Assembly: GCF_014647975.1 (NCBI RefSeq)
Contig: NZ_BMQF01000010.1
Location: 186,001 to 250,000, forward strand
Origin: Streptomyces fumigatiscleroticus
GTDB taxonomy: Bacteria > Actinomycetota > Actinomycetes > Streptomycetales > Streptomycetaceae
Length of the DNA stretch: 64,000 nt
Direction: 5' to 3'
Part shown: piece by piece, positions 7,662 through 18,194 of the stretch
Position numbering within the stretch: the first letter of the stretch is position 1
Layout: every line of letters begins with the position of its first letter
The notes under the pieces: model-generated
The model's input: only the letters and a program-made list of their open reading frames with translations
What the model was told of the DNA's origin: nothing
The model's database searches: none
Made by a program: the position numbers and the translations under genes

Positions 7662-9113
7662 TCAGACCGGCAGCGCCTCGCGTTCCCCGGCGGGCTCGGT
7701 ACGGTCCGCCGGGGTGGGTACCGCCGGCTTGGGCAGGACCGAGTACAGCAGGCCGGAGATCACGATCGTGGCCACCCAGCCGAGGCCGTACTCGCCGATC
7801 ACGTTGTTCGCGGCGAGCGGGCCGGTGAACCAGTCGGACGTGGTGAACAGCAGCCCCGCGCCGAGCCCCACGGCCCAGGCGACGACGGCGGCGGGGGAGA
7901 AGCCGCCCCGGTACCAGTAGGCGCTGGTGCGGCCGGTGTCGGCCAGGGCCGCTCCGTCGTACTCCCGGCGGCGCAGCATGTCCGCGCCGAAGACGCCGAC
8001 CCAGGCGGAGAAGGCGATGGCGAGCAGCGACAGGAAGGCGATGAACGAGCCCATGAAGCTCGTCGCCACCAGCATCAGCACACCGCCGAAGGCCAGCGAG
8101 ATCACGGCGTTGACCGAGACGGCCCAGTGCCGCGGGACCCGGAAGCCCAGGGTCTGCGCGGTGAAGCCCGCCGAGTACATCGACATCGAGTTGATCAGCA
8201 GCATGCCGATCAGCGCGATCAGCAGATACGGCACCGCGATCCAGGTCGGCAGGATCTCGCCCAGGAAGGAGACCGGGTCGGCGGCCGAGGCCAGGTCCGG
8301 CGTGGCGACCGCCACCACCGCGCCCATCAGGACCATGGGCAGGACGACGAGGCCGGCGCCGCCGACCGTCGTACCGACGATCGCGCGGGAGGAGGCGGTG
8401 CGCGGCAGGTACCGGGTGAAGTCGGGGGCGGAGGGGATCCAGCTGACGCCGCCCGCCGCGATCAGCCCCACGCCGGTGATCACCGCGGCCGTCGAGCCGG
8501 CGGGCTGCCCGAAGACCCGGGACCAGTCGGTGTCGACCACCAGATACGCCAGGACCAGGACGGAGAAGATCCCGAACAGATACGCGGCGTACTTGTTGCA
8601 CTTCTGCACGGCGTTGATGCCGAGCCCGGAGATCGCGAACGTCGCGACCACGAAGGCGAGCAGCGTCACCAGGTCCAGCACGCCGTCGCCCCGGATGCCG
8701 AACAGGATGTCCAGGATGGTGAGCAGCGCATAGGCGCCGGTCACCGCGTTGATCGTCTCCCAGCCCCAGCGGGCGACCCAGATCAGTGCGCCGGGCAGCA
8801 GATTGCCGCGCTGCCCGAAGACCGCCCGGGACAGTGCCATCCCGGGCGCGCCGCCGCGCTTGCCGGCGACGCCGATCAGCCCGACCAGGCCGTAGGACAC
8901 GACGGGCGCGATGGTGGCGACGATCACCGCCTGCCAGAAGCTGAGGTGGTAGGCCACGACGAGGCTGGCGCCCATCGTGAGCAGCAGCACACTGATGTTG
9001 GCGCCGACCCAGGTGGGGAAGAGCTCGCGGGTTCTCGCGGTGCGTTCATGGTCCGGCACCTGTTCGATGCCGCGGGTCTCCAGTGCGCCTTCGGTCTCGG
9101 CGGTCTTGCTCAT
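7662..9113 (-). CDS. NCS1-family nucleobase:cation symporter (cytosine/purine permease type)
   Basis: A 483-aa integral membrane protein with about twelve hydrophobic segments. It has the NCS1 N-terminal pattern: a cytoplasmic segment ending in RTRELFPTWVGANISVLLLTMG, then APGMALSRAVFGQRGNLLP, a nucleobase-binding-type loop, and SYNDVSWIPSAPDFTRYLPR-like sequence later (here SWIPSAPDFTRYLPR). The family imports cytosine, allantoin, hydantoin or related compounds with H+ or Na+; the substrate cannot be told from sequence alone. It is a single-gene unit convergent with glcP. The ATG at 9113 has only a distant GAGGGG as ribosome site. Confidence 0.88.
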   Translation of the reverse strand: MSKTAETEGALETRGIEQVPDHERTARTRELFPTWVGANISVLLLTMGASLVVAYHLSFWQAVIVATIAPVVSYGLVGLIGVAGKRGGAPGMALSRAVFGQRGNLLPGALIWVARWGWETINAVTGAYALLTILDILFGIRGDGVLDLVTLLAFVVATFAISGLGINAVQKCNKYAAYLFGIFSVLVLAYLVVDTDWSRVFGQPAGSTAAVITGVGLIAAGGVSWIPSAPDFTRYLPRTASSRAIVGTTVGGAGLVVLPMVLMGAVVAVATPDLASAADPVSFLGEILPTWIAVPYLLIALIGMLLINSMSMYSAGFTAQTLGFRVPRHWAVSVNAVISLAFGGVLMLVATSFMGSFIAFLSLLAIAFSAWVGVFGADMLRRREYDGAALADTGRTSAYWYRGGFSPAAVVAWAVGLGAGLLFTTSDWFTGPLAANNVIGEYGLGWVATIVISGLLYSVLPKPAVPTPADRTEPAGEREALPV

Positions 9114-9280
9114 GGGTGGGGGGTCCGTGCCCCTCGCTGGGCGCCTTGTTCTCTACGCGCGTCGATGCGGCGGTCCATCATCGTACTTTGATCCGACTGC
9201 GGCCTTCCAGTCCCCTTTGTCCTTTGGAGGAAGCCACAAGCAGGGTGCCCCGGGGTCCCATGACTGATACTGGAGCCGTT

Positions 9281-10492
9281 ATGGAAATCGTCATCCTTGC
9301 TGTAGTCATCGCCGTGGTCGTGATCGGCGCGCTCGGCGGGCTGGTCGTCGGCAGCCGCCGCAGGAAACAGCTGCCCCCGCCGCCGCCCGCCGCGCCCGAC
9401 ATCACCGCCCCTCCGGCCGAGCCGCACGTCGGCGAAGAGGCCGAGACGCCGCGCGACGAACCGCGCCGGACGATCGAGGAGGTGGACCTTCCGGGCGGCT
9501 CGGCCCCCGTGGCCGTCGAGGAGCCGTCGACCGTCGAGGACCTCCTGGCTCCCGAGATCGAGGTTCCCGAGCCCACCGCCGGCCGTCTGGTCCGGCTGCG
9601 CGCCCGTCTCTCACGCTCGCAGAACGCCCTCGGCAAGGGCCTGCTGACGCTGCTGTCGCGCGAGCACCTGGACGAGGAGACCTGGGAGGAGATCGAGGAC
9701 ACACTGCTCACCGCCGACGTCGGTGTGCAGCCCACGCAGGAGCTGGTCGAGCGGCTCCGCGAGCGCGTGAAGGTGCTCGGCACGCGCACGCCTCAGGAGC
9801 TGCGCGGGCTGCTGCGCGAAGAACTGGTCAAGCTGGTCGGCCCCGACATGGACCGTACGGTCAGGACCGAGCCCGAGACGAGCAAGCCCGGCATCGTGAT
9901 GGTCGTCGGCGTCAACGGCACCGGCAAGACCACCACCACCGGCAAGCTCGCCCGCGTCCTGGTGGCCGACGGCCGCAGCGTCGTGCTGGGCGCCGCGGAC
10001 ACCTTCCGTGCCGCCGCCGCCGACCAGTTGCAGACCTGGGGCGAGCGGGTCGGCGCCCACACCGTGCGGGGCCCCGAGGGCGGCGACCCGGCCTCTGTCG
10101 CCTTCGACGCGGTCAAGGAGGGCAAGGAGCTGGGCTCGGACGTCGTACTGATCGACACCGCCGGCCGCCTGCACACCAAGACCGGCCTGATGGACGAGCT
10201 GGGCAAGGTCAAGCGCGTGGTGGAGAAGCACGCCCCGCTGGACGAGGTGCTGCTCGTGCTGGACGCCACCACCGGGCAGAACGGTCTGATCCAGGCCCGG
10301 GTCTTCGCCGAGGTCGTCGACATCACCGGCATCGTCCTCACCAAGCTGGACGGCACCGCCAAGGGCGGCATCGTGATCGCCGTGCAGCGTGAGCTGGGCG
10401 TCCCGGTCAAGCTGATCGGCCTCGGTGAGGGTCCCGACGACCTGGCGCCGTTCGAGCCGGAGGCCTTCGTCGACGCCCTGATCGGCGAGTGA
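9281..10492 (+). CDS. ftsY: Signal recognition particle receptor FtsY
   Basis: SRP receptor GTPase (403 aa) that docks Ffh-bound ribosomes at the membrane for co-translational insertion. Here, unlike in E. coli, it starts with a hydrophobic N-terminal segment (MEIVILAVVIAVVVIGALGGLVV), then an acidic/proline linker. The NG domain follows: G1 GVNGTGKTTTTGKLA at about residue 209, DTFRAAAADQL, DTAGRLH at about 292, TKLDGTAKGG at about 353. ATG 9281 with GGAG 6 nt upstream gives the conserved N-terminus; a longer in-frame extension is not conserved-looking. Partner ffh lies 8 kb downstream. Confidence 0.96.
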   Translation: MEIVILAVVIAVVVIGALGGLVVGSRRRKQLPPPPPAAPDITAPPAEPHVGEEAETPRDEPRRTIEEVDLPGGSAPVAVEEPSTVEDLLAPEIEVPEPTAGRLVRLRARLSRSQNALGKGLLTLLSREHLDEETWEEIEDTLLTADVGVQPTQELVERLRERVKVLGTRTPQELRGLLREELVKLVGPDMDRTVRTEPETSKPGIVMVVGVNGTGKTTTTGKLARVLVADGRSVVLGAADTFRAAAADQLQTWGERVGAHTVRGPEGGDPASVAFDAVKEGKELGSDVVLIDTAGRLHTKTGLMDELGKVKRVVEKHAPLDEVLLVLDATTGQNGLIQARVFAEVVDITGIVLTKLDGTAKGGIVIAVQRELGVPVKLIGLGEGPDDLAPFEPEAFVDALIGE

Positions 10493-10531
10493 CGCGCCCG
10501 CCGGGACACCTATCCGCGCACGACATGAGCA

Positions 10532-10567
10532 ACCGCCCGCCTCCGGCCAGCAGCCGGGGCGGGCGGT
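10532..10567 (+). terminator. Terminator of ftsY
   Basis: Stem ACCGCCCGC (10532-10540) with GCGGGCGGT (10559-10567), plus an inner CCGG/CCGG, 40 nt after the ftsY stop. Confidence 0.7.
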
Positions 10568-10681
10568 CCGTCGTACGGGGTGTCCGGGCGCGGATCGCTC
10601 CGCCGCGCCGCTCGCCGGGGCACCGTCGACCCGGACGCCCGTCCAGGCGAGGCCCGCCGCGATGGGCGGCCCGTCCGAGGG

Positions 10682-10790
10682 GCGCGGGGGGCGTGTCGGT
10701 GGGCGGTGCCTCTGGGGAGCGCGCGGGGGGCGTGTCGGTGGGCCGTGGCCCCGGTGAACACGCGGGGGCGTGTCGGTGGGCGGCGTCGTG
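10682..10790. repeat. Three imperfect tandem repeats, period about 39 bp
   Basis: Three copies of a unit starting GCGGGGGGCGTGTCGGTGGG (the third lacks one G) lie between ftsY and the convergent Prim-Pol gene. No gene is supported here. Confidence 0.7.
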
Positions 10791-10799
10791 GGGGAGTGC

Positions 10800-11465
10800 T
10801 CAGGCGCGGGAGCGGTGTGCCACGTAGGCCAGTGTGCCCAGCACCAGACGGGCCGCCGGGGGTTTCGTCGCCGAGTCCAGGGCCGGCGGGCGCAGCCAGC
10901 GCACCGGGCCGAGGCCGCCGCGGTCGGAGGGCGGGGCCGTCAGATACGTACCCGGGCCGAGGCCGCGCAGGTCGAGGGAGCACGGGTCGTCCCAGCCCAT
11001 GCGGTAGAGCAGCTCGGGCAGTTCGGCGGCGGCGCCCGGGGCGACGAAGAAGTGGGCGCGGCCCTCGGGGGAGGCGGTGACCGGACCGAGGGGCAGGCCC
11101 ATGCGCTCCAGCCGGGCCAGTGCGCGGAGCCCGGCGGACTCGGCGACCTCGATCGCGTCGAAGGTGCGTCCGACCGGCAGCATCGCCGAGGCGCCCGGGA
11201 ACTCGGACCAGGCCTCGCTCACCTCGTCCAGCGTGGACCCGGCGGGGATCGTCGCCGCGAAGTCCAGCGGGTGCGCGCCCGGTGCCGGGCAGTCGCGGCG
11301 GCCGCAGGAGCAGGCGCCCGCGGCGGCCCGTGCGCCCGGTACCACGTCCCAGCCCCACAGCCCGGTGAACTCGGCCACGGCGGTGCACTCCGACGAGCGG
11401 CCGCGGCGACGGGTGCCGGTCCGGATGTCGCGAATGCTCCGACTGCTGCCGATCGTGAAGCCCAT
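10800..11465 (-). CDS. Stand-alone Prim-Pol (bifunctional DNA primase/polymerase N-terminal)-like protein
   Basis: A 221-aa protein with ATG at 11465 and a strong GGAGGGGG ribosome site. It has the opening of the actinophage/plasmid Prim-Pol fold: TGLWGWDVVPGARA, then a CSCGRRDCPAPGAHPLDF cysteine cluster. The usual catalytic hDhD strand is replaced by FDAIEV, and no helicase domain follows. It is encoded between ftsY and nsdA, as in S. coelicolor, so it is a fixed chromosomal gene and not a fresh mobile remnant. The degenerate acidic motif suggests it may have lost polymerase activity; its role is unknown. Confidence 0.75.
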   Translation of the reverse strand: MGFTIGSSRSIRDIRTGTRRRGRSSECTAVAEFTGLWGWDVVPGARAAAGACSCGRRDCPAPGAHPLDFAATIPAGSTLDEVSEAWSEFPGASAMLPVGRTFDAIEVAESAGLRALARLERMGLPLGPVTASPEGRAHFFVAPGAAAELPELLYRMGWDDPCSLDLRGLGPGTYLTAPPSDRGGLGPVRWLRPPALDSATKPPAARLVLGTLAYVAHRSRA

Positions 11466-11909
11466 GCCCCCTCCAACGGGTCCGGCGCGCCGGTGGTTAC
11501 GCAGCGGACGCGGAACGTGACTCTCTGTTCACGACTTCCCAGAATCGCCCGGTCCAGACGGCGCCTGGAAGTGCCGCGAGTGGTGCGACGGGCGCCGTGC
11601 GCCCCTGAATGCATCGCTCCATCCACCCGCGACTGTCATGTGTCAAGTGAATCGCGAGGCGGCGTCCGTGAGTTCATTCGAAGGGGTGGCGAATGGTGGC
11701 GTTTCCGGATCCGCCATGGCTGGAGCCGTGATCGTAGGATTACTTTGTGTGCACGAGTCCTGGGGCGCATGTACTCGCGGGTATGCCGGAGGCATGTCAG
11801 CCTTCCGTTCGAAGGGTGAGAACCGGCGGACGGGCGGTCGTCGGCCCCGGCATCCTGATAGGGCTTGGCGCATTCGGCGACAAGTGGTCTCAGGGATGGG
11901 GGCGTTCCA
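11466..11909. other. Divergent intergenic region upstream of nsdA
   Basis: About 440 bases between the divergent Prim-Pol and nsdA genes. It is lower in GC than the coding sequence, so both promoters probably lie here. I see no clear -35/-10 pair, known operator or small gene. Confidence 0.5.
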
Positions 11910-13385
11910 GTGGGCGGCAATGGCGGTAGCGGGACGAATGCGGACAAGCACCCCAATGAGCTGCTCACCTCGTGGTTCGTGCGCAGCGGCTGGTCCAAGG
12001 GCGAGCTCGCGCGCCAGGTGAACCGCAGAGCGCGCCAGCTGGGCGCCAACCACATCTCCACGGACACCTCGCGCGTCCGGCGCTGGCTGGACGGCGAGAA
12101 CCCGCGCGAGCCGATCCCCAGGATCCTGTCCGAGCTGTTCTCCGAACGCTTCGGCGTGGTCGTCTCCGTCGAGGACCTCGGCCTGCGCACGGCCCGCCCG
12201 GCACCCTCCGCGACCGGCGTCGACCTGCCCTGGACGGCCCCGCAGACGGTGGCCCTGCTCAGCGAGTTCTCGCGCAGCGACCTGATGCTGGCCCGGCGCG
12301 GCTTCCTCGGAGCCTCGCTGACCCTCTCGGCGGGCCCCACCCTCATCGAGCCCATGCAGCGCTGGCTGGTGCCCTCGCCCCCGGCCGTCCAGCCCAACCC
12401 CGACCCCGCACCCACCACCCGTGCCCGCGGCCGTCTGTCCAGGCCGGAGCTGGACCTGCTGGAGTCCACCACCGTGATGTTCCGGCAGTGGGACGCCCAG
12501 TGCGGCGGCGGCCTGCGCCGCAAGGCGGTCGTCGGACAGCTCCACGAGGTGACCGACCTCCTCCAGGAGCCCCAGCCCGAGGCCACCGCCCGCAAGCTGT
12601 TCAAGGTCGCCGCCGAGCTCGCCGAACTGGCGGGCTGGATGTCGTACGACATCGGCATGCAGCCCACCGCGCAGAAGTACTTCGTGCTCGCCCTGCACTC
12701 GGCCAAGGAGGCGGGGGACCGGCCGCTCGGCTCCTACGTCCTGTCCAGCATGAGCCGCCAGATGATCCACCTCGGGCGGCCCGACGACGCCCTGGAGCTG
12801 ATCCACCTGGCGCAGTACGGCAGCCGGGACTGCGCCAGCCCGCGCACCCAGGCGATGCTGTATGCGATGGAGGCCCGCGCCTACGCCAACATGGGCCAGC
12901 CCGGCAAGTGCAAGCGGGCGGTGCGGATGGCCGAGGAGACCTTCGCCGAGGCCGACGAGTGGGACGAGCCGGACCCCGACTGGATCCGCTTCTTCTCCGA
13001 GGCGGAGCTGTACGGCGAGAACTCGCACTCCTTCCGCGACCTCGCCTATGTCGCCGGCCGCAGCCCCACCTACGCGTCGCTGGCCGAGCCGCTGATGCGA
13101 CGGGCCGTGGAGCTGTTCGCCCAGGACCACGAGCACCAGCGGTCGTACGCGCTGAACCTGATCGGCATGGCCACGGTGCATCTGCTGCGGCGTGAACCGG
13201 AGCAGAGCGCGGAGTTCGCCACCCAGGCCATGCAGATCGCCAAGAAGGTGCGCTCCGAGCGCGTCAACACACGTATCCGCAAAACCGTCGACACGGCCGT
13301 ACGCGATTTCGGTGATCTCGCCGAGGTCCTGGATCTCACCGAACGGCTCGCCGTCGAACTGCCGGAGACCGCCGAGGCGGTCTGA
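11910..13385 (+). CDS. nsdA: NsdA, negative regulator of sporulation and antibiotic production
   Basis: A 491-aa soluble protein. An N-terminal segment (LTSWFVRSGWSKGELARQVNRRA...TSRVRRWLDGENP) resembles a helix-turn-helix. It is followed by helical TPR-like repeats through most of the protein (about residues 200-470). In S. coelicolor the gene at this place, between ftsY and amtB, is nsdA, whose loss raises actinorhodin production and sporulation. I chose GTG 11910 because GGGGG lies just upstream and the homologues start with a short Gly-rich VGGNGGSG segment. Target genes cannot be read from the sequence. Confidence 0.85.
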   Translation: MGGNGGSGTNADKHPNELLTSWFVRSGWSKGELARQVNRRARQLGANHISTDTSRVRRWLDGENPREPIPRILSELFSERFGVVVSVEDLGLRTARPAPSATGVDLPWTAPQTVALLSEFSRSDLMLARRGFLGASLTLSAGPTLIEPMQRWLVPSPPAVQPNPDPAPTTRARGRLSRPELDLLESTTVMFRQWDAQCGGGLRRKAVVGQLHEVTDLLQEPQPEATARKLFKVAAELAELAGWMSYDIGMQPTAQKYFVLALHSAKEAGDRPLGSYVLSSMSRQMIHLGRPDDALELIHLAQYGSRDCASPRTQAMLYAMEARAYANMGQPGKCKRAVRMAEETFAEADEWDEPDPDWIRFFSEAELYGENSHSFRDLAYVAGRSPTYASLAEPLMRRAVELFAQDHEHQRSYALNLIGMATVHLLRREPEQSAEFATQAMQIAKKVRSERVNTRIRKTVDTAVRDFGDLAEVLDLTERLAVELPETAEAV

Positions 13386-13691
13386 AACCCTCCGAACCCC
13401 GGCCGCGGCCGGCCCTCCCGAACAGCCCGACTCGGCTCCCCCATGCCAGGTCATCGGAGGGTCGCCGCGGCCGGACCCGTACAGGTTGCGTCACGATAAC
13501 GATCGTGCGGCCACACATCCGGCGATTCATCGACGCGTAACACACAAGGCGCCTTCGTCACGGCGGCGAAACAACGAGGGGCTACGACCGAAACCGCGCT
13601 GCGCCAGTCTCATGGCGCATAACCGGCCCACCCCTCAATCCCGCTCAGGCTTCGCCCGCACGGGGCCGTATCCAACGACGAGGAGACGCCG
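13386..13691 (+). promoter_or_regulatory. amtB promoter region with GlnR box
   Basis: This 306-nt gap holds a GlnR operator at 13557-13594: GTCAC-n6-GAAAC-n6-GGGCT-n6-GAAAC. It matches the known Streptomyces consensus gTnAc-n6-GaAAc repeated twice, with three of the four half-sites strong and one degenerate. A weaker GTCAC-n6-GATCG lies further upstream (about 13490). GlnR activates amtB-glnK-glnD under nitrogen limitation. Confidence 0.8.
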
Positions 13692-15034
<1,343 letters not shown>

Positions 15035-15038
<4 letters not shown>

Positions 15039-15373
15039 AGCTCATCACCGCCGTCGTCAAGCCCCACCGGCTCGACGAGATCAAGGAAGCCCTCCAGGCC
15101 TTCGGAGTACACGGTCTGACGGTCACCGAGGCCAGCGGTTACGGTCGTCAGCGGGGCCACACCGAGGTCTACCGCGGCGCCGAGTACACGGTCGACCTGG
15201 TTCCCAAGATCCGGATCGAGGTGCTGGCCGAGGACGACGACGCCGAGGAGCTGATCGATGTCGTGGTCAAGGCGGCCCGTACCGGCAAGATCGGCGACGG
15301 CAAGGTCTGGGCCGTCCCGGTCGAGACGGCCGTCCGGGTCCGGACCGGCGAGCGCGGTCCGGACGCGCTCTGA
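15035..15373 (+). CDS. glnK: Nitrogen regulatory protein PII (GlnK)
   Basis: PII signal protein, 112 aa, binding ATP/ADP and 2-oxoglutarate and controlling AmtB. The T-loop (VYRGAEYTVDLVPKIRIEV) carries Tyr51, which Streptomyces GlnD adenylylates; the C-terminal PROSITE-type motif TGKIGDGKVWAVPVE is intact. It overlaps amtB by 4 nt and sits 23 nt before glnD, so the three form one operon under the GlnR box. Confidence 0.97.
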
Positions 15374-15396
15374 AGACAGAGAACAGGAGTCGCTGG

Positions 15397-17853
15397 GTGA
15401 CGAGTACAGACGTGCGAACAGAAGCAGAGGACTCGGGACCCAGCGGCTACGCGGCGGCCCGGCTGCGCCTCCTCACCGAGGGGGCGCGGTCCGGGCCGCC
15501 GCGCCGTTCGGCCCTCGCCGGCCTCACGGACGAATGGCTGGCGGGCCTCTTCGACGCGGCGGCCGACGGGCTCGGGGGCGTCTCGCTGGTCGCCGTCGGC
15601 GGCTACGGCCGCGGGGAGCTGTCCCCGCGCAGCGATCTGGACCTGCTCCTGCTGCACGACGGCGGCGACACCAAGGCGGTGGCCGCCCTCGCCGACCGCC
15701 TCTGGTACCCCGTGTGGGACCTCGGCCTCGCCCTCGACCACTCCGTGCGCACCCCGGCCGAGGCCCGCAGGACGGCCGGCGAGGACCTCAAGGTCCAGCT
15801 CGGCCTGCTGGACGCCCGCCATCTCGCGGGCGACCTCGGCCTCACCGCCGGGCTGCGCTCCACGGTCCTGGCCGACTGGCGCAACCAGGCGCCCAAACGC
15901 CTCCCCGAACTGCGGGAGCTGTGCGCCGAGCGCGCCGAGCGACAGGGCGAACTCCAGTACCTGCTGGAACCCGACCTCAAGGAGGCCCGCGGCGGGCTGC
16001 GCGACGCCACCGCCCTGCGCGCCGTCGCCGCCTCCTGGCTCGCCGACGCCCCGCGCGAGGGCCTGGCCGACGCCCGGCGCCGGCTCCTCGACGTGCGCGA
16101 CGCGCTGCACCTGGCGACCGGCCGCGCCACCGACCGGCTCGCCCTCCAGGAGCAGGACCAGGTCGCCGCCGAACTGGGCCTGCTGGACGCCGACACGCTG
16201 CTGCGGCAGGTCTACGAGGCGGCCCGCGTCATCTCCTACGCCAGCGACGTCACCTGGCGCGAGGTGGGGCGGGTGCTGCGCTCGCGCGCCGTCCGGCCGC
16301 GTCTCCGCGCCATGCTGGGCGGCGGCAAGCCGGTCGCCGAACGGTCTCCGCTGGCCGAGGGCGTCGTCGAGCAGGACGGCGAAGTGGTGCTCGCCCGCAC
16401 CGCACGCCCCGAACGCGACCCCGTGCTGCCGCTCCGTGCGGCGGCCGCCGCCGCGCAGGCCGGACTGCCGCTCTCCCTGCACGCCGTACGGCGCATGGCG
16501 GGCACCGTGAGCCCGCTGCCCACGCCCTGGCCCGCCGAGGCCCGCGAGCAGCTGGTCACCCTGCTGGGCTCCGGCCACCCCACCGTCGCGGTCTGGGAGG
16601 CGCTGGAGGCCGAGGGCCTGATCACCCGGCTGCTGCCCGACTGGGACCGGGTCCGCTGCCGCCCCCAGCGCAACGCCGTGCACGTCTGGACGGTCGACCG
16701 GCACCTCATCGAGACCGCCGTCCGCGCCTCCGCCTTCACCCGCCGGGTCAGCCGCCCCGACCTGCTGCTGGTCGCCGCGCTGCTGCACGACATCGGCAAG
16801 GGCTGGCCCGGCGACCACTCCGTGGCCGGCGAGATCATCGCCAGGGACGTGGCCGCCCGTATCGGCTTCGACGGCCCGGACGCCGCCGTCCTCGCCACCC
16901 TCGTCCGCCACCACCTGCTGCTCATCGAGACCGCCACCCGGCGCGACCTGGAGGACCCGGCCACCGTGCGGTCGGTCGCCGAGGCGGTCGGCTCGCAGGG
17001 CACCCTGGAGCTGCTGCACGCGCTGACCGAGGCGGACGCCCTGGCCACCGGCCCGGCCGCCTGGTCCTCCTGGCGCGCCTCCCTCGTCGCCGACCTGGTG
17101 AAACGGGCCTCGGCCGTGCTGTCAGGGGACGCCCCCGCCGACCCCGAGGCCGCCGCGCCCACCGCCGAGCAGGAACGGCTCGCCGTCGAGGCGTACCGCA
17201 CCGGCGGCCCGGTGCTGGCGCTGCGCGCGCAGACCGAACCGCCGGCCGGGGAGCCGGCCACGGAACCGTCGGGGAACCCGGAGCCGCTCGGGGTCGAGTT
17301 GCACATCGCCGTACCCGACCAGCCGGGCGTGCTGCCGGCCGTCGCCGGGGTGCTGGCCCTGCACCGGCTGACCGTGCGCACGGCCGAGCTGCGGGCGCTC
17401 GGGCTGCCGGACGAGGTGGGCGGCTCGGTGCTGCTGCTGGACTGGCGGGTCGCCGCCGAGTACGGCTCCCTGCCGCAGGCCGCCCGGCTCCGCGCCGACC
17501 TGGTGCGCGCCCTGGACGGCTCCCTGGACATCGCGGGCCGGCTCGCCGAGCGGGACGCCGCCTATCCCCGGCGCCGGGGCGTCATCGCCCCGCCGCCACG
17601 GGTGACGGTCGCCCCCGCCGCCTCCCGGCACGCCACGGTCATCGAGGTACGTGCCCAGGACCGGCCGGGGCTGCTGCACCGCATCGGGCGGGCGCTGGAG
17701 GCGGCGGGGGTACGGGTGCGCAGCGCGCATGTGAGCACGCTGGGTTCGAACGCGGTCGACGCCTTCTACGTCACCGGCGCCGAGGGCGTGCCCCTGGCGG
17801 GGGAGGAGGCGGCGTCCGTGGCGCGCGGGCTGGAGGAGACGCTGCGGGCGTGA
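15397..17853 (+). CDS. glnD: PII adenylyl/uridylyltransferase GlnD
   Basis: Bifunctional sensor (818 aa) that modifies and demodifies PII according to glutamine. In Streptomyces it adenylylates GlnK Tyr51, although named a uridylyltransferase. Domain order: nucleotidyltransferase (GGYGRGELSPRSDLDLLLL from about residue 68), GlnE/GlnD-like middle, HD hydrolase (HDIGKGWPGDHS about 464), then two ACT glutamine-sensing domains (about 631 and 748, the latter with QDRPGLLHRIGRAL). GTG 15397 has AGGAG (15385-15389) at good spacing. It is the last gene of the amtB operon. Confidence 0.95.
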   Translation: MTSTDVRTEAEDSGPSGYAAARLRLLTEGARSGPPRRSALAGLTDEWLAGLFDAAADGLGGVSLVAVGGYGRGELSPRSDLDLLLLHDGGDTKAVAALADRLWYPVWDLGLALDHSVRTPAEARRTAGEDLKVQLGLLDARHLAGDLGLTAGLRSTVLADWRNQAPKRLPELRELCAERAERQGELQYLLEPDLKEARGGLRDATALRAVAASWLADAPREGLADARRRLLDVRDALHLATGRATDRLALQEQDQVAAELGLLDADTLLRQVYEAARVISYASDVTWREVGRVLRSRAVRPRLRAMLGGGKPVAERSPLAEGVVEQDGEVVLARTARPERDPVLPLRAAAAAAQAGLPLSLHAVRRMAGTVSPLPTPWPAEAREQLVTLLGSGHPTVAVWEALEAEGLITRLLPDWDRVRCRPQRNAVHVWTVDRHLIETAVRASAFTRRVSRPDLLLVAALLHDIGKGWPGDHSVAGEIIARDVAARIGFDGPDAAVLATLVRHHLLLIETATRRDLEDPATVRSVAEAVGSQGTLELLHALTEADALATGPAAWSSWRASLVADLVKRASAVLSGDAPADPEAAAPTAEQERLAVEAYRTGGPVLALRAQTEPPAGEPATEPSGNPEPLGVELHIAVPDQPGVLPAVAGVLALHRLTVRTAELRALGLPDEVGGSVLLLDWRVAAEYGSLPQAARLRADLVRALDGSLDIAGRLAERDAAYPRRRGVIAPPPRVTVAPAASRHATVIEVRAQDRPGLLHRIGRALEAAGVRVRSAHVSTLGSNAVDAFYVTGAEGVPLAGEEAASVARGLEETLRA

Positions 17854-17901
17854 CCTCACGGTCGTTCCCCGTCCCGCGTTGTTCTCCGCACAAAGGGTGT
17901 T

Positions 17902-18011
17902 GTTCTCGGCATCGACCGGGTTCGTTCTCGGTATCGACCGGGTCTGTTCTCGGTATCGACCGGGTCTGTTCTCGGCATCGACCGGGTTCGTTCTCCGCAT
18001 CGACCGGGTGC
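17902..18011. repeat. Five tandem copies of a 22-bp repeat
   Basis: Units start at 17902, 17924, 17946, 17968 and 17990, each GTTCTCGGTATCGACCGGGT plus two bases, with one to four differences between units. A degenerate copy begins at 17881. The array fills part of the 341-bp gap between glnD and ffh; the rest of the gap (18012-18194) shows no gene, and the ffh promoter must lie in it. Confidence 0.9.
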
Positions 18012-18194
18012 GCTCCCCGGCGCCCGGGGGCGCCCCGGGGTCACCCTCCTCGCAGGCGGCCCCCGTTCCCCGCCGGTGCGGGGTTCCGTCCGTCCCCGTC
18101 CGCCGGATACGGCAGGCGGGGACGATTTACTTGCGGAGCCAGATACCCTGGAGGGCAGCCCAAAACGCCCCCTAGCCCGAGGACCGACGCCGCC

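Noticed and set aside
17902..18011. CRISPR array
   Set aside because: The 22-bp units are directly contiguous with no spacers and there are no cas genes; it is a simple tandem repeat.
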